This document shows, in pieces, positions 27,220-37,972 of a stretch of DNA of 64,000 bases; the first letter of the stretch is position 1, and each line of letters starts with the position of its first letter. Origin of the DNA: Okibacterium fritillariae (GTDB lineage: Bacteria > Actinomycetota > Actinomycetes > Actinomycetales > Microbacteriaceae); NCBI RefSeq assembly GCF_900167575.1, contig NZ_FUZP01000001.1, forward strand, positions 1,488,001 through 1,552,000, read 5' to 3'. A program made the translations under genes and the position numbers. Below the pieces are notes generated by a model. The model did not search any database. It worked only from the letters and a program-made list of their open reading frames with translations, and was not told where the DNA came from.

Positions 27220-28257
27220 ATGCCATCCGATCGCGGTCTCGAAGTCCTCCGTGCCATCGTGCAAGATTATGTCGCCAGCCGTGAGCCGGTGGGCTCCAAA
27301 GCCATCGTCGAGCGCCACTCGTTCGGCGTCTCCGCAGCCACCATCCGCAACGATATGGCGCAGCTCGAAGACGAAGAATTGATCGTCGCGCCGCACACCT
27401 CTTCTGGCCGGGTGCCGACCGACAAGGGCTACCGCCTCTTCGTCGACCAGCTCGCCGATCGTCGCCCGCTCTCGGCCGCCCAGCGTGAGGCCATCGAGGC
27501 GTTCCTCGGGCAATCGGTCGGGCTCGATGACGTGTTGTCGCGCACCGTGCGTCTGCTCGCTCAGCTCACCAACCAGGTCGCCATCGTGCAATACCCGTCG
27601 TTCGCCCGGGCCCAGGTGCGACACATCGAGCTCGTCTTCCTCGCCGACCACCGTCTGCTCGTCGTGCTCATCACCGACAACGGTCGGGTCGAGCAGCGGG
27701 TCGTCGAGTCCCCGCTGGTCACGCTCGAGACCGATGTCGAGTCGCTCAAACACCGCTTCAACCAGGCAGCCGTGGGCATCGGTGTGGCGGATGCCGGTGC
27801 AGCACTCGAGCGCCTCGCCAACGATGCCCGACCCGACGAGGCCCCGCTCATCGCATCCATCGTCGCCGCCCTCATCGACCAGCTCTCGGCCTATCGCCAG
27901 GACCGGCTCGTCATGGCGGGAGCCGCCAACCTCGCCCGCACCGAAGAAGACTTCTCGGGGAGCATCTATCCCGTGCTCGAGGCGCTCGAGCAGCAGGTCA
28001 TCCTGTTGCGCCTCTTCGGCGAGCTGCAGGCCGATCCCTCGGGGGTGGCGTCATCGAGCGTCATCGCGCGCATCGGCCAGGAGAATGCGTCGTTCGGTCT
28101 GTCACAGACTTCTATCGTCACGAGCAACTACCGTTCCTCTGCGGGCGAACTCTCGCGCCTCGGCGTTCTCGGACCGACGAGAATGGACTACTCCAATAAC
28201 ATCGCCGCCGTTCGCGCGGTGGCCCGTTATCTGTCCCGGCAACTCGGCGACGGCTGA
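27220..28257 (+). CDS. hrcA: Heat-inducible transcription repressor HrcA
   Basis: 345 residues. HrcA binds CIRCE elements and represses chaperone genes until GroEL is titrated by unfolded protein. The N-terminal winged-helix domain contains [26 protein letters not shown] and [19 protein letters not shown]; the middle and C-terminal GAF-like domains are complete. The ATG follows GAGGGGAG. Its own CIRCE lies 57 bases upstream. dnaJ follows after 110 bases. groEL is not in the window, so other targets must be elsewhere. Confidence 0.96.
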   Translation: MPSDRGLEVLRAIVQDYVASREPVGSKAIVERHSFGVSAATIRNDMAQLEDEELIVAPHTSSGRVPTDKGYRLFVDQLADRRPLSAAQREAIEAFLGQSVGLDDVLSRTVRLLAQLTNQVAIVQYPSFARAQVRHIELVFLADHRLLVVLITDNGRVEQRVVESPLVTLETDVESLKHRFNQAAVGIGVADAGAALERLANDARPDEAPLIASIVAALIDQLSAYRQDRLVMAGAANLARTEEDFSGSIYPVLEALEQQVILLRLFGELQADPSGVASSSVIARIGQENASFGLSQTSIVTSNYRSSAGELSRLGVLGPTRMDYSNNIAAVRAVARYLSRQLGDG

Positions 28258-28367
28258 CCCCTCATCTTTCCGCTCCACACCTTCTGCATCACTTCTCGAC
28301 CTCATTAACCTCTGAACATTTCCCGGCCCGGAGTCATCCTCCGACCGGGATCGACGAAAGGCCTTCG

Positions 28368-29477
28368 GTGGCTGACCACTACGACGTACTAGGCGTGTCG
28401 CGCGACGCTTCCCCCGACGAGATCAAGAAGGCATACCGCCGGCTCGCCCGTGAGCTGCACCCCGATGTGAACCCGGCGGCCGAGGCCTCCGAGCGGTTCA
28501 AAGATGTCACGCACGCCTACGACGTGCTGAGCGACCCGCAGCAGCGCGAGCGCTACGACCTCGGCGACCAGGGCGGCTCAGGTTTCGGTGGCGCGGGCGG
28601 ATTCGGCGGATTCGGCGACATCTTCGACACGTTCTTCGGCGGTGGCGGCCAACAGCGCGGCCCGAAGTCGCGCCAGGAACGCGGCCAGGACGCCCTGCTG
28701 CGGGTGGAGCTCGACCTCGGCGAGGTCATCTTCGGCACCCACCGCGACCTCGAGGTCGACACGGCCGTGCTCTGCGAGACCTGCCAGGGCTCGTGCTGCC
28801 AGCCCGGCACCTCTCCCGTCACCTGCGACATCTGCCACGGCTCCGGCCAGATCCAGCGCCAGGTGCGGTCGCTGCTCGGCAACGTCGTCACGTCGGCGCC
28901 CTGCGGCACCTGCCGCGGTTACGGCACCGTCATCCCCGCGCCCTGCGCCACCTGCCAGGGCCAGGGACGCGTCCGCGCGCGCCGCACGGTTCCCGTCGAC
29001 ATCCCCGCCGGCGTCGACACGGGCCTGCGCCTGCAGATGCCCGGCTCTGGCGAGATCGGCCAGGCCGGAGGCCCCAACGGAGACCTCTACCTCGAGATGA
29101 AGGTGCGTCACCACGACATCTTCAGCCGCGACGGCGACGACCTGCTCTGCACGCTCGAGGTGCCCATGACCGACGCCATCCTGGGCACCGAAACGACCGT
29201 GCCCGCGCTCGACGGCGACGTGCCCCTCGAGGTGCGCCCGGGCATTCAGTCGTCCGAGGTGCTCACCGTCAAGGGCCGCGGCATCACCAAGCTGCGTGGC
29301 ACGGGGCGTGGCGACCTGCGCGTCGGCATCCACGTGGTCACGCCCACCAAGCTCGACCACAAAGAGCGCGAGCTCATCAAGTCGTTCGCATCGCACCGCA
29401 AGCAGTCGGGCCCGAAGCTCGGACAGTTCCAGCAGGGGCTGTTCCAGAAGCTGCGCGACCGCTTCATGAACGCCTAG
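28368..29477 (+). CDS. dnaJ: Chaperone protein DnaJ (DnaJ2 type)
   Basis: 369 residues. It stimulates the DnaK ATPase and delivers unfolded clients. The J domain (1-68) has HPD at 31-33. A Gly/Phe-rich segment (about 70-100) is followed by the zinc region with four CxxC motifs starting at Cys136, and then the two beta-barrel client domains. The first zinc motif reads CQGSC where the consensus ends in Gly; I treat this as a lineage variant. The GTG has AAAGG upstream. This is the HrcA-controlled copy, so a second DnaJ next to dnaK elsewhere is likely. rsmE follows after 11 bases. Confidence 0.95.
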   Translation: MADHYDVLGVSRDASPDEIKKAYRRLARELHPDVNPAAEASERFKDVTHAYDVLSDPQQRERYDLGDQGGSGFGGAGGFGGFGDIFDTFFGGGGQQRGPKSRQERGQDALLRVELDLGEVIFGTHRDLEVDTAVLCETCQGSCCQPGTSPVTCDICHGSGQIQRQVRSLLGNVVTSAPCGTCRGYGTVIPAPCATCQGQGRVRARRTVPVDIPAGVDTGLRLQMPGSGEIGQAGGPNGDLYLEMKVRHHDIFSRDGDDLLCTLEVPMTDAILGTETTVPALDGDVPLEVRPGIQSSEVLTVKGRGITKLRGTGRGDLRVGIHVVTPTKLDHKERELIKSFASHRKQSGPKLGQFQQGLFQKLRDRFMNA

Positions 29478-29488
29478 CGGGCAGCGAC

Positions 29489-30220
29489 ATGAGCAGCCTG
29501 TTCCTGCGGGAGGACCTGACCGAGGCACCCGTCGGCGACACCGTCGAATTGACGGGCGCCGAGGCCAAACACGCGGCGACCGTCAACCGCGTCCGCGTGG
29601 GCGAGTCGGTCAGCGTCGGCAACGGCGCGGGTCTGCTGGCCACGGGCACGGTCGAGTCGTCGAGCGCGTCGAGCGTCGTCATCCGCGTCGAGCACTCCGA
29701 GCGATCGGATGCCGCGAGCCCCGCGCTCGTGCTCGTGCAGGCCCTGGCCAAGGGCGACCGCGACGAGCGAGCCGTCCAGGCCGCGACCGAACTGGGTGTC
29801 GACGCGATCGTCCCGTGGTCGGCCGAACGCAGCATCTCCCGCTGGGACGCGCAGAAGGCCGAGAAGGGGCGACAGCGCTGGCAGACCATCGCGCGCGAGG
29901 CGACCAAGCAGTCGATCCGCCCGTGGCTGCCCGAGGTCGAGGCGCTGCAATCGACGGCCCAGCTGGCGGAACGCGCCTCGCGGGCCCTCGTGCTCGTGCT
30001 CGACCCCCGCGGCGAGACGACTCTCGCCGAGACCGACCTGCCGTCCGACGGCGAGATCGTCATCGTCGTGGGCCCCGAAGGCGGGGTATCGCCGGCAGAA
30101 CTCGACCGGATGGCGTCGGCGGGTGCTCGCATCGTGCGTCTCGGGTCGACCGTTCTGCGCACGTCGACGGCCGGTCCCGCCGCCCTCGCCGTCTTGAATG
30201 TGCGGCTCGGCCGCTGGTAA
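29489..30220 (+). CDS. rsmE: 16S rRNA (uracil-1498-N3)-methyltransferase RsmE
   Basis: 243 residues, a SPOUT-fold methyltransferase that modifies U1498 of 16S rRNA. It has an N-terminal PUA-like domain (LTGAEAKHAATVNRVRVGE), then QALAKGDRDERAVQAATELGV and the knot motif VGPEGGVSPAE near 195-205, with LGSTVLRTSTAGPAAL at the SAM site. The ATG is 11 bases after the dnaJ stop, so the two are probably cotranscribed. The hrcA-dnaJ-rsmE order is common in Gram-positive bacteria. Confidence 0.94.
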   Translation: MSSLFLREDLTEAPVGDTVELTGAEAKHAATVNRVRVGESVSVGNGAGLLATGTVESSSASSVVIRVEHSERSDAASPALVLVQALAKGDRDERAVQAATELGVDAIVPWSAERSISRWDAQKAEKGRQRWQTIAREATKQSIRPWLPEVEALQSTAQLAERASRALVLVLDPRGETTLAETDLPSDGEIVIVVGPEGGVSPAELDRMASAGARIVRLGSTVLRTSTAGPAALAVLNVRLGRW

Positions 30221-30306
30221 CGGTCGGCGTCGCGTCGGCCTGAGGTGGCACCACGCTGAGAGCGAACCGATCTGTGGATAACCGCCTCGGCGCGGCGGTG
30301 TTTCTT

Positions 30307-30321
30307 TAGAATGGACCCATG
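30307..30321 (+). promoter_or_regulatory. Probable leaderless promoter of the HIT gene
   Basis: TAGAAT (30307-30312), a 6-base spacer, then ATG. This is the best-matching -10 box of the leaderless set. Confidence 0.6.
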
Positions 30322-30675
30322 TCCGATTCCGAACGCTCCATCTTCGCCCGCATCGTTTCACGCGAGATCCCGGCCACGATCGTGGCCGAAACCGATCGTG
30401 TGATCGCGTTCGAAGACATCGCGCCGAAAGCGCCCGTGCACGTTCTCGTGGTTCCCAAAACCGAGGCATACCGCAACGTCACCGAGCTGGCGGCGGCCGA
30501 GCCCGACCTCCTGGCCGAAGTCGTCGCGGTCGGCTCACGCATTGCCGCCGAGCGAGCGGGCGGCGACTATCGACTCATCTTTAACACCGGCGAAAGCGCC
30601 GGTCAAACCGTCTTCCACGTGCACGCCCACGTCCTCGCGGGAGACCTTTCGGAGGGCTCACTTGCCACATTCTGA
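30319..30675 (+). CDS. HIT family protein (HinT-like nucleoside phosphoramidase)
   Basis: 118 residues. HinT-type proteins hydrolyse adenosine phosphoramidates and lysyl-AMP-type adducts. The histidine triad HVHAH is at 100-104, preceded by the QTVF segment, and FARIVSREIPATIV starts the fold. The length fits HinT. It is probably leaderless, and its 3' end overlaps the TTG start of phoH by 14 bases, so it leads the phoH-ybeY-CorC-era run. Confidence 0.92.
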   Translation: MSDSERSIFARIVSREIPATIVAETDRVIAFEDIAPKAPVHVLVVPKTEAYRNVTELAAAEPDLLAEVVAVGSRIAAERAGGDYRLIFNTGESAGQTVFHVHAHVLAGDLSEGSLATF

Positions 30676-31837
30676 CGATACGTCCCGTTCGGCCGAGGCC
30701 CAGGCCGCGCCGAACACGTCCGGCACGTCCAGCACGTCGGTCGATCCATCGCTCGTGTCGGCCCCGGGCGCCGGCGACGCTGCCGCAGCCCACGTCGACC
30801 GCCATCTCACGATCGACGGCGTCGCGATGGTGCGCCTGCTCGGCCCACAGGATCGCCTGCTCTCCACGATCGAGAAGCAGTTCCCCGTTGTCACCGTGCA
30901 CGTCCGTGGCAACGAAGTCACGCTGAGCGGTGAACGCGCCGAGGTGAATCAGGCGGCCGCGCTCGTCGACGAGCTCATCGCCCTCGTGAAGAACGGCCTC
31001 GACCTCGATCCCGAGGGTGTGCGAACGTCCGCGAAGATGCTCGACGAGGGCCAGAGCCCCTCGGGTGTGATGAGCCAGGCCATCCTGTCGTCACGCGGCA
31101 AGACGATCCGTCCGAAGACCTCCGGCCAGCGCGACTATGTCGAGGCCATCGACGAGAACACCATCACATTCGGCATCGGCCCGGCCGGAACGGGTAAGAC
31201 CTACCTCGCGATGGCCAAGGCCGTACAGGCGTTGCAGCGCAAAGAAGTGACGCGCATCATCCTCACGCGCCCCGCGGTCGAGGCCGGTGAGCGCCTCGGC
31301 TTCCTGCCCGGCACGCTGACCGACAAGATCGATCCCTACCTCCGACCGCTCTACGACGCGGTCAACGAGATGATGGACCCCGAACTCGTTCCCAAGCTCC
31401 TGGCCGCCGGCACGATCGAGGTCGCGCCCCTGGCCTACATGCGCGGTCGCACGCTCAATGATTCGTTCATCGTGCTCGACGAAGCCCAGAACACCACGCC
31501 CGAGCAGATGAAGATGTTCCTGACGCGTCTCGGCTTCGGGTCGAAGATGGTCATCACGGGTGACGTCACGCAGGTCGACCTGCCCACCGGTTCGTCGGGC
31601 CTGCGACTCGTCACGCGCGTGCTGCGCGAGATCGACGACATCCACTTCGCCGAGCTCACGAGCGACGACGTCGTGCGGCACACGCTCGTCGGCCGCATCG
31701 TCGATGCCTACAGCGAATATGATCAGACGAAGCAGGCGCAGCGTTTCGAGCGCGAGCAGGCGGCCGAGTTCGCCAACCGGGCCGAGCGTCGGGGAGCACC
31801 TCGTGATCGGCAGCCCCGCCGCGGCAGCGCCTCTTGA
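30662..31837 (+). CDS. phoH: PhoH family ATPase
   Basis: 391 residues, a cytosolic P-loop ATPase linked to RNA metabolism and often encoded beside ybeY. Walker A GPAGTGKT is at 173-180, with PAVEAGERLGFLPGTLTDK and the Walker B-like SFIVLDEAQNTTPEQMKMFLTR. An N-terminal KH-like segment (about 50-110) precedes it. The start is an uncommon TTG, supported by GGAGGG 5 bases upstream and by overlap with the HIT gene; an ATG near 30829 would lose the family N-terminus. ybeY follows after 46 bases. Confidence 0.93.
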   Translation: MPHSDDTSRSAEAQAAPNTSGTSSTSVDPSLVSAPGAGDAAAAHVDRHLTIDGVAMVRLLGPQDRLLSTIEKQFPVVTVHVRGNEVTLSGERAEVNQAAALVDELIALVKNGLDLDPEGVRTSAKMLDEGQSPSGVMSQAILSSRGKTIRPKTSGQRDYVEAIDENTITFGIGPAGTGKTYLAMAKAVQALQRKEVTRIILTRPAVEAGERLGFLPGTLTDKIDPYLRPLYDAVNEMMDPELVPKLLAAGTIEVAPLAYMRGRTLNDSFIVLDEAQNTTPEQMKMFLTRLGFGSKMVITGDVTQVDLPTGSSGLRLVTRVLREIDDIHFAELTSDDVVRHTLVGRIVDAYSEYDQTKQAQRFEREQAAEFANRAERRGAPRDRQPRRGSAS

Positions 31838-31883
31838 GAGGCGTCCGCCCATCACACCCCCTTACTCCTGAAAGGCCCCGTCC

Positions 31884-32345
31884 GTGAGCATCGAGATCAA
31901 CAACGAGTCACAGATGCCCGTCGACGAGGCTGCGCTGCTCCGGCTCGCCACCTACGCCTTCCAGGCCATGCACGTCAACGCCGAGGCCGACCTCAACATC
32001 GTCCTCGTCGACACGGGGGCTATGGAACAACTGCACGTGCAGTGGATGGACGAGCCCGGCCCCACCGACGTGCTCAGCTTCCCCATGGACGAGCTCCGCC
32101 CCGGCACCGAAGACAACCCGACGCCCGCCGGCCTCCTCGGGGACATCGTTCTGTGCCCGCAGGTCGCGGAGTCCCAGGCCGACGACGCGGGTCACTCCAC
32201 CACGCAAGAGCTCGTGCTGCTGACCACGCACGGCATTCTGCACTTGTTGGGCTTCGATCACGCCGAGCCCGACGAAGAGCGCGAGATGTTCGGCATCCAG
32301 CGCGACATCCTCATCGGATTCGCCATGCAAGAGCGGCGCGGCTGA
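31884..32345 (+). CDS. ybeY: rRNA maturation RNase YbeY
   Basis: 153 residues, a metal-dependent endoribonuclease acting in 16S rRNA 3'-end processing and ribosome quality control. The metal site HGILHLLGFDH (His116, His120, His126) is intact. The conserved DVLSFPMDE segment lies in the middle. The GTG start follows GAAAGG. It overlaps nothing, but CorC-like starts one base after its stop, so coupling is likely. Confidence 0.95.
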   Translation: MSIEINNESQMPVDEAALLRLATYAFQAMHVNAEADLNIVLVDTGAMEQLHVQWMDEPGPTDVLSFPMDELRPGTEDNPTPAGLLGDIVLCPQVAESQADDAGHSTTQELVLLTTHGILHLLGFDHAEPDEEREMFGIQRDILIGFAMQERRG

Positions 32346-32346
32346 G

Positions 32347-33642
32347 ATGCCCGTAGCCCTCTTCATCACGGCGGCTTTCCTCCTGGTCGCGTTCGCCGGC
32401 CTCATGGCCGCCGTCGACGCTGCCATCACGGTGCAATCGCGCGCCGACATCGCCGACCTGGCGTTGCATTCGCGGGCGAAGAGGTCGCTCACCGCCATCG
32501 CCGACGATCCCGGCCCCCACCTCAACGCCGTCAACTTCGTGCGCATCACGGCCGAGACGACGGCCGCCGTGCTCGTCACCCTGGTGTTCTCGTTCACCAT
32601 CGACGAGCTGTGGATTGCGCTCGTCGTGTCGGCCCTCGTCATGACGGTCGTGTCGTTCATCCTCGTCGGAGCCAGCCCCCGTGGTTTCGGCCGCACGCAC
32701 GCGGGTGCCATCCTCACCGTCGCAGCCCCGGTGGTGCGGTTCGTGCGCGTCGTGCTCGGCCCGCTGCCCAACGCCCTCGTCGCCTTCGGCAACCGCGTCA
32801 CACCGGGTGTGTCGCGCAACCGGTCGTTCTCCAGCGAGCAGCAGCTGCTCAGCATGGTCGACGAGGCGGCCGAACAGGACGTGCTCGAAGAAGACGACCG
32901 CGAACTCATCCACTCGATCTTCGAGTTCAACTCGACCGTCGTGCGCGAGGTCATGGTTCCGCGCACCGACATGATCACGATCGAAGACGATCTCACCGTC
33001 GACCAAGCCATGGGCGTTCTGCTGCGCACGGGTGTCTCACGGGCCCCCGTTCGGGCCGACGAGATCGACGACGTCACCGGAATCCTCTACCTGCGTGACC
33101 TGGCCCGGGCCCTGCACGAGGGCGGACCGACATCGGGGGAGCGCGTCGCGAGCGAACTCGCCCGCCCGCCGCTCTTCGTTCCCGAGTCCAAAAAGGCCGA
33201 CGCCATGCTGCAGCAGATGCAGGCCGAATCGAACCACCTCGCGATGGTCATCGACGAATACGGCGGAGTCGCAGGGCTCGTCACGCTCGAAGACCTCATC
33301 GAAGAACTCGTGGGTGACATCTCCGACGAATACGATGCCAACACCGACGAGGTCACCGACCTCGGCGACGGCCGCTACCGGGTCGACGCTCGTCTCGCCG
33401 CCGACGAGGTCGGCGAACTCTTCGACATCGAACTCGACGACGACGACGTCGACTCCATCGGCGGGTTGCTCACCAAGACACTCGACCGACTCCCGGTGCA
33501 GGGTTCGCAAGCCACCGTCGGGGGACTCGTCATCACCGCAGACCGCACCGAGGGGCGACGCGGTCGCCTCAAAACCGTCATCGTCGAACGCACCGACGCC
33601 CTCGCCGACGTGCAAGCGTCGTTCGACCAATCAAAGGAGTGA
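32347..33642 (+). CDS. HlyC/CorC family membrane protein with CNNM and CBS domains
   Basis: 431 residues. The CNNM membrane domain (about 1-190, three to four spans) is followed by two CBS domains (about 205-325, including REVMVPRTDMITI and IDEYGGVAGLVTLEDLIEELVGDI), and a C-terminal CorC/HlyC domain. Bacterial CNNM proteins transport or regulate Mg2+; haemolysin is a historical name. It sits between ybeY and era in the usual actinobacterial order and overlaps the first possible era start. Confidence 0.92.
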   Translation: MPVALFITAAFLLVAFAGLMAAVDAAITVQSRADIADLALHSRAKRSLTAIADDPGPHLNAVNFVRITAETTAAVLVTLVFSFTIDELWIALVVSALVMTVVSFILVGASPRGFGRTHAGAILTVAAPVVRFVRVVLGPLPNALVAFGNRVTPGVSRNRSFSSEQQLLSMVDEAAEQDVLEEDDRELIHSIFEFNSTVVREVMVPRTDMITIEDDLTVDQAMGVLLRTGVSRAPVRADEIDDVTGILYLRDLARALHEGGPTSGERVASELARPPLFVPESKKADAMLQQMQAESNHLAMVIDEYGGVAGLVTLEDLIEELVGDISDEYDANTDEVTDLGDGRYRVDARLAADEVGELFDIELDDDDVDSIGGLLTKTLDRLPVQGSQATVGGLVITADRTEGRRGRLKTVIVERTDALADVQASFDQSKE

Positions 33643-33644
33643 CC

Positions 33645-34820
<1,176 letters not shown>

Positions 34821-34944
34821 GCCAGGCGAGGCACGGGACGAACCGGGCACCGGGCACCGCGGCGCCACGGCACCAGGGCATGTCATCCATCCATCGCGAG
34901 GACCATGTTCGGTCGCCGGCACCCCGCCCGGCGTCGGCACCCCG

Positions 34945-34960
34945 TAACGTGGGAGGCATG
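34945..34960 (+). promoter_or_regulatory. Probable promoter of the sensor kinase gene
   Basis: TAACGT (34945-34950), a 7-base spacer (GGGAGGC), then ATG. The GGGAGG would be too close to the ATG for a good ribosome site, favouring a leaderless start. Confidence 0.45.
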
Positions 34961-36274
34961 TTTCGCCCCCTGACCACCACCCAGAAGTGGGTCGACGGCA
35001 TCATCGCGCTGTTCTGCCTCCTTCTCGGGCTCGGGTTCACGGCCCTGATCGGCCAGCCCGTGCTGGCCTACGTCGTGCTGCTCGGCATGGCCGTGTCACT
35101 GGCGTTGCACCGGGCATCCCCGGGCCTCGCCCTCGCCCTGGCCTGGCTCACGGCCGCCGTGCAGATGATCGGCATGGTCAGCCCGCAAGTCAGCAACATC
35201 GCCATTCTGGTGGTGCTCTACTCGACCGCGTCACTCGGCAGCCCGCGCGTGCGATGGATGGGGCTCGTCTCGGCCCTCGGCGGCGGCATCATCGCGGCCG
35301 CGTACACCTCGCTGCTGATCATCGGCACAACGACCACGCCAGGCGCCGGCGGTCTCGTCAGCGTGCTCTTCGACCCCGACCAGCAGGCCCAGTACACCTT
35401 CACCACCGCGGTCGGCTCGGCCGCCGGCATCTTCGTGCTCACCCTGTCGTGGGTGCTCGGCCTCCTCGCGCGCACGGGCCGCGAAGCGCGCGCCGCCGGC
35501 TACGAACGCTACGTCGCCCAGCAACTCAACGTGCAGACGCAGCAAGAGGTCATCGTCGAACAGGAGCGCAACCGCATCGCGCGCGACATGCACGACGTCG
35601 TCGCCCACTCGCTCGCCGTCGTCATCGCCCAAGCGGATGGCGCACGATACGCCCGCGCGACCGACCCGACCGTCGTCGACCGCTCCCTCGAAACGATCTC
35701 GAGCACCGCCCGCGAAGCCCTCGGCGACGTGCGCGTGCTCCTCGCCGAATTGCGGCACCGGCAGACCGACGGGCCGCAACCGATGATCGCCGACATCCCG
35801 CACCTCGTCGAACAGATGCGCAGCGCCGGCCTCGACGTGCGCCTCGAGTCGGTGGGAACGCCGGTCGGCGTCGTCACCGGGCACCAGATCGCCGTCTACC
35901 GCATCGCGCAGGAGGGGCTCACCAACGCGCTCCGCCACGGAGCTCCCGGCACCCCGGTCTCGGTCCGCTTCGATTGGCGGTCGAACGGCGTCCTACTCAA
36001 CATCCAAAACGCTGTGACCGTGCCGTCAGCGCCCACAGGTCGCGACGACATCCGCACCGGCAGCGTGGCAACGGTCACGGGTCACATCGCGCCGCCCACG
36101 TCGCCCACCGCGCCGCGCTCGATGCCCTCGGTGGGCCACGGCGTGCCCGGCATGCGCGAACGCGCCACACTCGCGGGCGGGCGCCTCGACGCCCGCGAGG
36201 TCGCCCCCGGCGTCTACCAAGTCACGGCGTTCATCCCGGCCGCCGCCCACACCCCTCCGAACGGAACCCGATGA
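34958..36274 (+). CDS. Sensor histidine kinase, NarL/HisKA_3 type
   Basis: 438 residues. Five or so membrane segments fill about 10-170 with no large extracellular loop, typical of intramembrane-sensing kinases. The dimerisation and phosphorylation motif RDMHDVVAHSLAVVIAQ has His212. The ATPase N-box is VYRIAQEGLTNALRHG, and GHGVPGMRERATLAGG forms the lid region. Between them is a Pro/Thr-rich insert of about 35 residues. The stop overlaps the regulator gene (ATGA). The stimulus is unknown; the neighbours (ABC ATPase, lipid aminoacylation genes) suggest envelope stress. Confidence 0.9.
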   Translation: MFRPLTTTQKWVDGIIALFCLLLGLGFTALIGQPVLAYVVLLGMAVSLALHRASPGLALALAWLTAAVQMIGMVSPQVSNIAILVVLYSTASLGSPRVRWMGLVSALGGGIIAAAYTSLLIIGTTTTPGAGGLVSVLFDPDQQAQYTFTTAVGSAAGIFVLTLSWVLGLLARTGREARAAGYERYVAQQLNVQTQQEVIVEQERNRIARDMHDVVAHSLAVVIAQADGARYARATDPTVVDRSLETISSTAREALGDVRVLLAELRHRQTDGPQPMIADIPHLVEQMRSAGLDVRLESVGTPVGVVTGHQIAVYRIAQEGLTNALRHGAPGTPVSVRFDWRSNGVLLNIQNAVTVPSAPTGRDDIRTGSVATVTGHIAPPTSPTAPRSMPSVGHGVPGMRERATLAGGRLDAREVAPGVYQVTAFIPAAAHTPPNGTR

Positions 36275-37020
36275 GCCACACCCCGCCCGCCTCTCCCTTC
36301 GGCGATACGCCCGACCGCCACGACCCTGCTCGAGACGCTGCCGCCGATCGCGGAGACGGCCGCATCAGCGTCGCCCTCGTCGACGACCAGGCACTGTTTC
36401 GTGCGGGCATCCGCATGCTCATCGAGTCGCAGCCGGACCTCGCCTTCGCCGGCGAGGCGGGCGACGGTCGAGCCGGTTTGGCGCTCATCGCGGAGACCCG
36501 CCCCGACGTGGTTCTCATGGACGTGCGTATGCCAGTCATGGATGGCATCGAAGCCACGGTCCGAGCCCTCGAAGACGCTGCCCGCAGCGGCTCGAAGGCG
36601 CCCAAGATCGTCGTGCTCACGACCTTCGACCTCGACGAGGGCGCAGCCCACGCCCTGCGCTCGGGTGCGAGCGGTTTCCTGCTGAAAGACACGCAGCCGC
36701 CGTTCCTCCTCGCCGCCATCCGCACGGTGCACGCGGGCAACGCGGTCATCGCGCCGGGCGAGACCCAGGCGCTCATGAAGCACCTCATGGGCGACGCTCC
36801 GAAACCACAGCCGCCGGCGGAGTTCGGCCAGCTCACCGCCCGTGAGCGCGACATCTTCCTGCTCGCCGCCCGCGGCCTGTCGAATGCCGAGATCGCCTCG
36901 ACCGAGTTCCTCAGCGAATCGACCGTGAAAACGCACATCTCCCGCGTGCTCGCCAAGCTCGGCCTGCGCGACCGTGTGCAGCTCGTCATCTTCGCCTACG
37001 AGCACGGCCTCATCGCCTAG
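36271..37020 (+). CDS. Response regulator, NarL/LuxR family
   Basis: 249 residues. A 30-residue acidic leader precedes the receiver domain (about 32-150), with phospho-acceptor Asp84 in VVLMDVRMPVMDG and the conserved Lys in GFLLKDT. A LuxR-type helix-turn-helix (LTARERDIFLLAARGLSNAEIA, STVKTHISRVLAKL) fills about 183-245. It is translationally coupled to the kinase. The obvious target region is 37021-37111, directly before the ABC ATPase gene, but I see no clear inverted repeat there. Confidence 0.93.
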   Translation: MSHTPPASPFGDTPDRHDPARDAAADRGDGRISVALVDDQALFRAGIRMLIESQPDLAFAGEAGDGRAGLALIAETRPDVVLMDVRMPVMDGIEATVRALEDAARSGSKAPKIVVLTTFDLDEGAAHALRSGASGFLLKDTQPPFLLAAIRTVHAGNAVIAPGETQALMKHLMGDAPKPQPPAEFGQLTARERDIFLLAARGLSNAEIASTEFLSESTVKTHISRVLAKLGLRDRVQLVIFAYEHGLIA

Positions 37021-37096
37021 AGCGGCGCGCGGGAATGGTCCTGAGGGCGGACAGCCGATGGACCGCCCGGACGACGCGGCGAACGTCCGCTCTCCC

Positions 37097-37111
37097 TAGC
37101 GTTGAAGCATG
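37097..37111 (+). promoter_or_regulatory. Probable leaderless promoter of the ABC ATPase gene
   Basis: TAGCGT (37097-37102), a 6-base spacer, then ATG. Confidence 0.5.
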
Positions 37112-37870
37112 ACCTTCAGCACTCTCGACATGGGCCTCGCCGCCCGCGTGACCAACGTTTCGAAACGATACGGCCAGGGGGACGGCGCGGTGCTCGCGCT
37201 CGACGACGTCTCGATCGGTGTGCGGCGGGGCCAGTTCACCGCCATCATGGGCCCGTCGGGAAGCGGCAAGTCGACACTCATGCACATCATGGCCGGCCTC
37301 GACCAGCCCACCTCGGGTGACGTCTGGCTCGGCGATACCGAGATCGGGCGCCTCGGCGATTCCGAACTGACGGTGCTGCGCCGCCGCCGCATCGGCTTCG
37401 TCTTCCAATCGTTCAACCTGGTGCCCACCCTGGATGCCCGTGCCAACATCATGCTGCCCTTCGACCTCGACAAGCACACCCCCACGTCCGACGAGCGTGC
37501 CTGGATCGACGCGCTGACCGATTCGCTCGGCCTGACGGGCCGCCTCACGCATCGCCCGCACGAGATGAGCGGTGGCCAGCAACAGCGCGTCGCCATCGCC
37601 CGCGCGCTGGCCTCACGCCCCGACCTGATCTTCGCCGACGAACCCACCGGGGCACTCGATACCCGCACGAGCCGCGAGGTGCTCGAACTCCTGTCCCGCG
37701 CGTGCGCCGAATACGGGCAGTCGATCGCCATGGTCACACACGACCCGGTCGCGGCGAGCTATGCCGACCGCATCGTCTTCCTCGCCGACGGCCGGATCGT
37801 CGACGAGATGGCGGGCGCGAGCGCCGAGCAGATCTCGAGCTACATGCTCGCGATGGAACGCGCGGAGTGA
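37109..37870 (+). CDS. ABC transporter ATP-binding protein (MacB/LolD type), no permease nearby
   Basis: 253 residues. It is a complete nucleotide-binding domain: Walker [10 protein letters not shown] (48-56), Q-loop in [17 protein letters not shown], signature MSGGQQQR, Walker [12 protein letters not shown], and switch His in VTHD. The SFNLVPTL segment is typical of MacB/FtsX-type exporters that handle lipids, peptides or antimicrobials. Such ATPases normally have an FtsX-like permease next to them; here the next gene is an esterase. The permease may lie elsewhere or be lost. The position after a two-component system suggests control by it. Confidence 0.9.
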   Translation: MTFSTLDMGLAARVTNVSKRYGQGDGAVLALDDVSIGVRRGQFTAIMGPSGSGKSTLMHIMAGLDQPTSGDVWLGDTEIGRLGDSELTVLRRRRIGFVFQSFNLVPTLDARANIMLPFDLDKHTPTSDERAWIDALTDSLGLTGRLTHRPHEMSGGQQQRVAIARALASRPDLIFADEPTGALDTRTSREVLELLSRACAEYGQSIAMVTHDPVAASYADRIVFLADGRIVDEMAGASAEQISSYMLAMERAE

Positions 37871-37972
37871 GCTCACAAGCACCCCGGCATCTTCCCATCC
37901 GGCTCCCATTCCGCCTCCAGTCTGGTGCGCCCGCGTGCTGCCATACTCGATCTGGTTTCGGAAAGGACGACC

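Noticed and set aside
28773-28797. Loss of a zinc-motif glycine in DnaJ as a functional defect
   Set aside because: All eight paired cysteines are present and only the trailing Gly is Cys. Actinobacterial DnaJ proteins vary here, so damage is unlikely.
30273-30281. A perfect DnaA box (TGTGGATAA) upstream of the HIT gene
   Set aside because: It is single, with no cluster, no AT-rich region and no dnaA/dnaN nearby, so an origin is not supported. A regulatory role was not pursued.
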